Positions 39,367 through 43,457 of a DNA stretch of 43,457 bases are shown here, one piece after another. This DNA comes from Sphingomonadaceae bacterium (GTDB lineage: Bacteria; Pseudomonadota; Alphaproteobacteria; Sphingomonadales; Sphingomonadaceae). The notes below the pieces were generated by a model. That model was given only the letters and a program-made list of their open reading frames with translations, had not been told where the DNA came from and did not search any database. The stretch lies in NCBI GenBank assembly GCA_024645025.1, contig JAHEGQ010000002.1, positions 1 through 43,457 of the forward strand, written 5' to 3'. The first letter of the stretch is position 1. The number at the start of each line of letters is the position of its first letter. Made by a program: the position numbers and the translations under genes.

Positions 39367-40170
39367 ATGGGCGATTTTCTGAAGGTGGAACGGCAGGGGC
39401 GGATCGCCATTCTGCAAATGAACAAGCCGGAGTCGATGAACGCCATCGGCACGCATGAAGATTGCGAAGATATTTGTTCAACCTTGCAGGCCTTGCAGGA
39501 TGATCGTTCCGTCAGCTGCTTGATCCTGACAGGATCGGGCAAGGCGTTCAGCGCGGGCGGCAATCTGAAATCCATGCAACAGCGCCAAGGCATTGGCGTG
39601 CTGGACCAGCCCGATTCAACGCGCGCCAATTACAGGCGGGGCGTGCAGCGCGTGGCACGCGCTTTGCTGGACGTGGAAATTCCGGCCATCGCCGCGGTCA
39701 ACGGCCATGCCGTGGGGCTGGGCGCAGACCTTGCCTGCCTGTGCGATATTCGCATCGCTGCCAAAAGCGCGCTGTTTGCGTGCAGTTTTATCAAGGTGGG
39801 CATTGTCCCGGGCGATGGCGGCGCATGGGCGCTGCAACAGGTGCTGGGCTATGCCAAGGCGGCCGAATTATTCTTCACCGGCGACCGCTTTGATGCTGAC
39901 ACGGCCAAGGAGATTGGCCTTGTCAGTCAAGTGGTCGACGACGACCAGTTGATGACGGCGGCCTTGGCCATGGCGGAACGCATTGTGTGCAATCCGCCCC
40001 GCGCCCTGCGCTTGACCAAGCGGCTGTTGCGCGAGGCCCAGCACAGCCGGATGTCCGATATTCTGGAACTGTCGGCCGCTTATCAGGCCATCGTCCATGA
40101 AACGGCTGATAATCGGGAGGCGATCAACGCCTTTGTCGAAAAGCGACCGCCCGTCTTTACCGGAGAATAA
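39367..40170 (+). CDS. Enoyl-CoA hydratase/isomerase (crotonase) family protein
   Basis: This 267-residue crotonase-fold protein acts on acyl-CoA thioesters. The oxyanion-hole regions are 'GSGKAFSAGGNLKSM' (about residue 57-71) and 'AAVNGHAVGLGADLACLCDIRIAA' (about 110-133). 'FIKVGIVPGDGGAWALQQVLGY' carries a typical crotonase glutamate-region replacement. Hydratase, isomerase or hydrolase activity cannot be decided by eye. AAGAGGAACGACA before the ATG is a good ribosome binding site. It is not obviously tied to sulfate assimilation upstream or copper resistance downstream. Confidence 0.88.
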   Translation: MGDFLKVERQGRIAILQMNKPESMNAIGTHEDCEDICSTLQALQDDRSVSCLILTGSGKAFSAGGNLKSMQQRQGIGVLDQPDSTRANYRRGVQRVARALLDVEIPAIAAVNGHAVGLGADLACLCDIRIAAKSALFACSFIKVGIVPGDGGAWALQQVLGYAKAAELFFTGDRFDADTAKEIGLVSQVVDDDQLMTAALAMAERIVCNPPRALRLTKRLLREAQHSRMSDILELSAAYQAIVHETADNREAINAFVEKRPPVFTGE

Positions 40171-40267
40171 GCGGCTGCAGCCAAGCCTGCCTTTCGTCTT
40201 GGTAGCAGACGATTGAAATTGAGCCTAAGGCAGCGCCAGTTGAGATGATCCTTCTTGGATTTTTGCC

Positions 40268-41998
40268 ATGCGCGACTGCCCTTCTTTTTCCCGCCGCGCC
40301 CTGATCCAGGGCCTTGGCGCGGGCGCTGCGCTGGCAGCGGCGCCCGCTTGGGCGCGCGGCCACAGCGTCAATGCCCGCAGCCATGGGGCGATCCGTGCGG
40401 GGTTTGACGAGGTCAGCGGGGCGACCATCGCGCTGGCCGTGGCGGCCGGAGAACGCCGGGTCGAAGGACGTGTTGGTCATGGCATTGCCGTCAATGGCAG
40501 TGTGCCCGGCCCGTTGATCCGCCTGCGCGAAGGGCAGACGGTCCAGTTGGATGTGACCAACCATCTGGATGAAGACACCTCCATCCACTGGCACGGCCTG
40601 TTGTTGCCCTTCCAGATGGATGGTGTGCCCGGCGTCAGCTTTCCGGGCATCAAACCCCATCAACAATTTCGCTATGAATTTCCGGTCCGCCAATCCGGAA
40701 CCTATTGGTATCACAGTCATTCCGGGCTGCAGGAACAATCCGGCCATTATGGCCCGCTGATTATTGATCCCGCCGGGCCAGACCCGATTTCGGCCGACCG
40801 CGATTACATCTTGCTCTTAAGCGAATTTACCCCGCTTCACCCCCATTTCATCATGAACCGCCTGCGGACGGGCGAGGGTTATTTCAACCACCAATTGCCC
40901 AGCTGGTCCGATGCCTATCCGCTATCCGGCAAAGCCCGGCGGGATTGGGCCCAGATGCGGATGCTGCCAACCGACATCGCGGATGTGGGCGCGCCCGCTT
41001 ATACCTATTTAGCCAATGGCCGCGGGCCGAACGAGGGGCTGGAATATCTTTTCCAGCCCGGCGAGCGCATCCGCCTGCGGATCATCAATGGGTCGGCCAT
41101 GACCTTTTTTAACGTCCGCATCCCGGGCGTGACGCTGACGGTCGTCGCCGCGGATGGCCAGATGGTCCAGCCGGTCGATGTGGACGAGCTCCAGATCGCC
41201 ACCGCTGAAACCTATGATGTGCTGATCACTCCCGGCGCCGAAAATGCCTATGCCATCGTGGCAGAGGCGATGAACCGGTCTGGCATGGCGCTGGCGATGC
41301 TGGCGCGCCAACCCGGCGCGCGCGCCGCTGTGCCCCCCCTACGCCCGGCCCCGCTTCTGGGCATGGCCGATATGGGCATGAACCATGGGGACAGCGCCCA
41401 GCCGGGCATGGACCATGGCCATGCTATGGGCAAAATGCCGATGCGCGACACGGCCCTTCTTCCCCCTGATGTGAAGATCAGCCCCGGGCTCGACATGGTT
41501 TCCATGGCCCCGGTGGACAAGATGGATGATCCCGGCCTTGGCCTGCGCGATGTCGACCATCGGGTGCTCACCTATCGGATGCTGCGCGCCCGCACGCCCA
41601 ATCCGGACACGCGCCCACCGACCCGCCTCTTGGAACTGCACCTGACGGGCAATATGAAACGCTATATGTGGTCGTTCGACGGCCAGATGTTCAGCGCGGT
41701 CAGCGATGTTCCGATCCGCTTTGGCTGGATGGAACGGGTGCGCATCAAGCTTGTCAACAATACGATGATGGCCCACCCCATCCACCTACACGGGATGTTC
41801 TTTGAACTGGTCAATGGGCAAAGTCCGGCGGACCAGCCGCGCAAAAATGTCGTGGTGGTCCAACCGGGGGCCAGCGCGACCTTTGATTTGACCGCCAATG
41901 AACCGGGCGACTGGGCGTTCCACTGCCACCTGCTTTATCACATGCATGGCGGGATGATGCAGATCGTCACTGTTGCCGGGCCGGGGGTAGCCGCGTGA
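40268..41998 (+). CDS. copA: Copper-resistance multicopper oxidase CopA
   Basis: CopA is a periplasmic multicopper oxidase that oxidises Cu(I) and protects the envelope. The Tat signal is SRRALIQG at residues 8-15, ending in 'APAWARG'. The copper ligands are in 'IHWHGLLLPFQMDGVPG' (about 107), 'YWYHSHSG' (about 145), 'HPIHLHGMFFEL' (about 502) and 'HCHLLYHMHGG' (about 551). A Met/His-rich insert ('MADMGMNHGDSAQPGM', about 365-392) should bind extra copper. The 576-residue size is normal. The stop overlaps copB by GTGA. No copper regulator (copRS or cueR) is visible within the window. Confidence 0.94.
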   Translation: MRDCPSFSRRALIQGLGAGAALAAAPAWARGHSVNARSHGAIRAGFDEVSGATIALAVAAGERRVEGRVGHGIAVNGSVPGPLIRLREGQTVQLDVTNHLDEDTSIHWHGLLLPFQMDGVPGVSFPGIKPHQQFRYEFPVRQSGTYWYHSHSGLQEQSGHYGPLIIDPAGPDPISADRDYILLLSEFTPLHPHFIMNRLRTGEGYFNHQLPSWSDAYPLSGKARRDWAQMRMLPTDIADVGAPAYTYLANGRGPNEGLEYLFQPGERIRLRIINGSAMTFFNVRIPGVTLTVVAADGQMVQPVDVDELQIATAETYDVLITPGAENAYAIVAEAMNRSGMALAMLARQPGARAAVPPLRPAPLLGMADMGMNHGDSAQPGMDHGHAMGKMPMRDTALLPPDVKISPGLDMVSMAPVDKMDDPGLGLRDVDHRVLTYRMLRARTPNPDTRPPTRLLELHLTGNMKRYMWSFDGQMFSAVSDVPIRFGWMERVRIKLVNNTMMAHPIHLHGMFFELVNGQSPADQPRKNVVVVQPGASATFDLTANEPGDWAFHCHLLYHMHGGMMQIVTVAGPGVAA

Positions 41999-42813
41999 GG
42001 CACCTTGTCCGCCTGCTCGCCCTGTTGAGCGCCGCCTTGGTGGCGCTGCCAGTCGCGGCGCAGGACACCCCGGCCGACGCCGATCTGCCCGTTATGGAAA
42101 CCCCGGCACCCCCCGAAGCCGGCAGCGGGCCGCCGCGCGCCGCCGATGCCATTTGGGGGGCGCAGGCCATGCAGGCGTCGCGTGCGGAATTGGTCGCGAT
42201 GCACGGCGATTTTGCGACCTTCTGGGCGCGGGCCGACCGGATCGAAGTTCGCAGCACAGACGGCGCCGATAGCTATCTATGGGATGTGCAGGGCTATTAT
42301 GGCGGGCCAACCCAAAAGCTCTGGATCAAAAGCGAGGGCGACGGACAGTTTGGCCGGGCGATAGAGGAAGCCGATCTGCAGGCGCTCTGGTCAAAAGCGA
42401 TATCCCCTTATTGGGATGTGCAAATGGGCGTCCGCCAAGACTTGGTCGGACACGCCGCTACCCATGCCGCACTGGGCCTTCACGGGGTTGCCCCCTATTT
42501 CGTGGAAGTCGATGCCACCCTTTTTGTCGCGCACACTGGCGATCTGACCGCCCGCATCAAGGCAGAGCTGGACCAGCGGGTCACCCAAAGGTTGATCCTT
42601 CAACCCCGCGCCGAGCTGCGGCTGGCAGCACAGGCCACGCCCCATAAACAGGAAGCTGCGGGATTGACAAAGGCGGAGCTTGGCCTGCGTCTGCGCTATG
42701 AGCTGCGTCGCGAATGTGCCCCCTATATTGGCATAGAGCAAAGCTACGCCCGTATCGCCGGTCGCGCTGCCTCAGCGACGCGACTGGTCGCAGGTCTGCG
42801 ACTGTGGTTCTAG
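41995..42813 (+). CDS. copB: Copper-resistance outer-membrane protein CopB
   Basis: CopB is an outer-membrane beta-barrel of the Cop system. It has a signal peptide (1-22, ending 'PVAAQ'), then a mature domain with alternating amphipathic strands and the terminal Phe ('LVAGLRLWF') needed for barrel insertion. 'DSYLWDVQGYYGGPTQKLWIKSEGD' is the CopB hallmark. The Met-rich N-terminal repeats of some CopB proteins are missing. It starts at GTG 41995 inside the copA stop. It has 272 residues. copC follows after 19 bp. Confidence 0.92.
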   Translation: MRHLVRLLALLSAALVALPVAAQDTPADADLPVMETPAPPEAGSGPPRAADAIWGAQAMQASRAELVAMHGDFATFWARADRIEVRSTDGADSYLWDVQGYYGGPTQKLWIKSEGDGQFGRAIEEADLQALWSKAISPYWDVQMGVRQDLVGHAATHAALGLHGVAPYFVEVDATLFVAHTGDLTARIKAELDQRVTQRLILQPRAELRLAAQATPHKQEAAGLTKAELGLRLRYELRRECAPYIGIEQSYARIAGRAASATRLVAGLRLWF

Positions 42814-42832
42814 AAGGAAAAGGAAGATCAGG

Positions 42833-43237
42833 ATGATGGCTTGTGTCCGCTGGGCTGCCCTGTTGGCCCTTGCCCCGCTGGTGCTTGGTGCTGCCGCGCC
42901 CGCAAATGCCACTCCCGCGGCGGCGCCGCGCCTAACGGCATCGCAACCGGCACAAGGGGCGATTATTGCCAAGCCGAAGGTCATCACCTTGACCTTCAGC
43001 GACGCAATGGCCCCGGCTCAAACCTTGGTCAGCGTCGTGATGACCGCGATGCCGGGAATGGACGACCATGGCGAGATGCTGATCCGCAATTTCACGCCAA
43101 CTTGGTCCAACGCCAACCGCACATTGTCCCTGGCGCTGCGCCAGCCGCTGACGCCTGGCAGCTATGACGTGCGCTGGCAGGGAAAAAGCAGCGCCGGCCA
43201 AGCAGTGAAAGGCCTTATCAGCTTTCAGGTGCGGTGA
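42833..43237 (+). CDS. copC: CopC-like periplasmic copper-binding protein
   Basis: This 134-residue exported protein has the CopC/YobA-like fold: a signal peptide (about 1-27), then 'PAQGAIIAKPKVITLTFSDAM' and 'LTPGSYDVRWQGKSSAGQAVKGLISFQV'. A Met-rich patch with one His ('MTAMPGMDDHGEM', about residues 70-82) could bind Cu(I). The usual N-terminal histidine of mature CopC and the DxH-type Cu(II) ligand before the last strand ('DGH' in relatives) are both absent. It completes the copA-copB-copC operon. No copD follows. Confidence 0.85.
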   Translation: MMACVRWAALLALAPLVLGAAAPANATPAAAPRLTASQPAQGAIIAKPKVITLTFSDAMAPAQTLVSVVMTAMPGMDDHGEMLIRNFTPTWSNANRTLSLALRQPLTPGSYDVRWQGKSSAGQAVKGLISFQVR

Positions 43238-43289
43238 GCGTTGCCGGGACGCATGAAACGCGACCGCGTCTAGACCGCCGGGCCGATTT

Positions 43290-43457
43290 TCAATCTGCCT
43301 TTGCCGGGTCCACCAAGATCTTGGCGTGCTTTTCAGGATCGCCCAGCGCGGCGAAAGCACCTTCCACCCCGTGAAGGCCCACAACGCCTGTCATCATTGG
43401 TTCGCACCGCACCTTGCCATCAGCGATCATGTATAAGGCATCGCGATATTCCAGCGG
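43290..43457 (-). CDS. Zinc-type alcohol dehydrogenase-like protein, C-terminal end only
   Basis: This reading frame is absent from the ORF track because the start lies beyond the window. I translated the last 55 codons: 'PLEYRDALYMIADGKV' begins the visible part and '...HAKILVDPAKAD' ends it. 'GKV' followed by 'GVEGAFAALGDPEKHAKILVDP' is the typical C-terminus of medium-chain Zn-dependent alcohol/threonine dehydrogenases ('KILVDP' ending). The catalytic zinc and NAD-binding regions are outside the window, so the substrate cannot be inferred. It is convergent with copC across 52 bp. Confidence 0.7.
   Translation of the reverse strand, partial: PLEYRDALYMIADGKVRCEPMMTGVVGLHGVEGAFAALGDPEKHAKILVDPAKAD

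Noticed and set aside
40171-40267. Possible CueR/CopR operator before copA
   Set aside because: I looked for the known palindromes of CueR and CopR boxes and found no convincing match, only short imperfect repeats (CCAAG/CTTGG).

Overview
The window looks like a stretch of core chromosome from a Sphingomonadales alphaproteobacterium. The base composition is GC-rich and the genes are tightly packed. Alphaproteobacterial markers include the CtrA inhibitor SciP (DUF1153), a DUF1244 protein, a 41-residue cysteine-free L36, a fused CysN/CysC and a cytochrome b561-YceI fusion. Family assignments come from reading the translated ORFs; no database search was run. I see no phage, transposon, integron, CRISPR array, tRNA or rRNA.

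Layout. 1-4.4 kb: the 5' part of a serine hydrolase gene, a small cysteine-rich exported protein, mnmA, sciP, two small GlsB-type membrane proteins and a SIMPL-domain protein. 4.6-10.3 kb: an RND efflux adaptor/pump pair followed by a DUF445 membrane protein that may start at an ATA codon. 10.3-13.7 kb: murA, a GNAT acetyltransferase, and a PF10118 metal-dependent hydrolase divergent from a TetR regulator. 13.7-21.4 kb: obgE-proB-epimerase, a convergent UbiH-type hydroxylase, ftsK and lolA, closed by a strong intrinsic terminator. 21.4-27.4 kb: an M14 carboxypeptidase overlapping a DUF4136 lipoprotein gene, rpmJ with a HAD phosphatase, an alkylsulfatase and pyruvate kinase. 27.5-30.2 kb: DUF1244, gpmA and purEK behind a structured leader. 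30.2-35.6 kb: the cytochrome b561-YceI fusion, divergent from a polyamine ABC transporter operon (binding protein, two permeases, ATPase). 35.7-40.2 kb: sulfate activation (cysD, cysNC, cysQ) and a crotonase. 40.3-43.2 kb: a copper-resistance operon copA-copB-copC. The right edge holds the 3' end of an alcohol dehydrogenase-like gene.

Many operon partners overlap by 1-16 bp (obgE/proB, proB/epimerase, purE/purK, potB/potC/potA, cysNC/cysQ, copA/copB, DUF4136/M14). Two convergent pairs share their stop codons.

I found no clearly new multi-gene system. The items most worth a second look are the possible ATA start of the DUF445 gene, the stand-alone domain beside the serine hydrolase, the folded leader in front of purE, a CopC-like protein lacking the usual Cu(II) histidines, and several perfect inverted repeats in divergent promoter regions.
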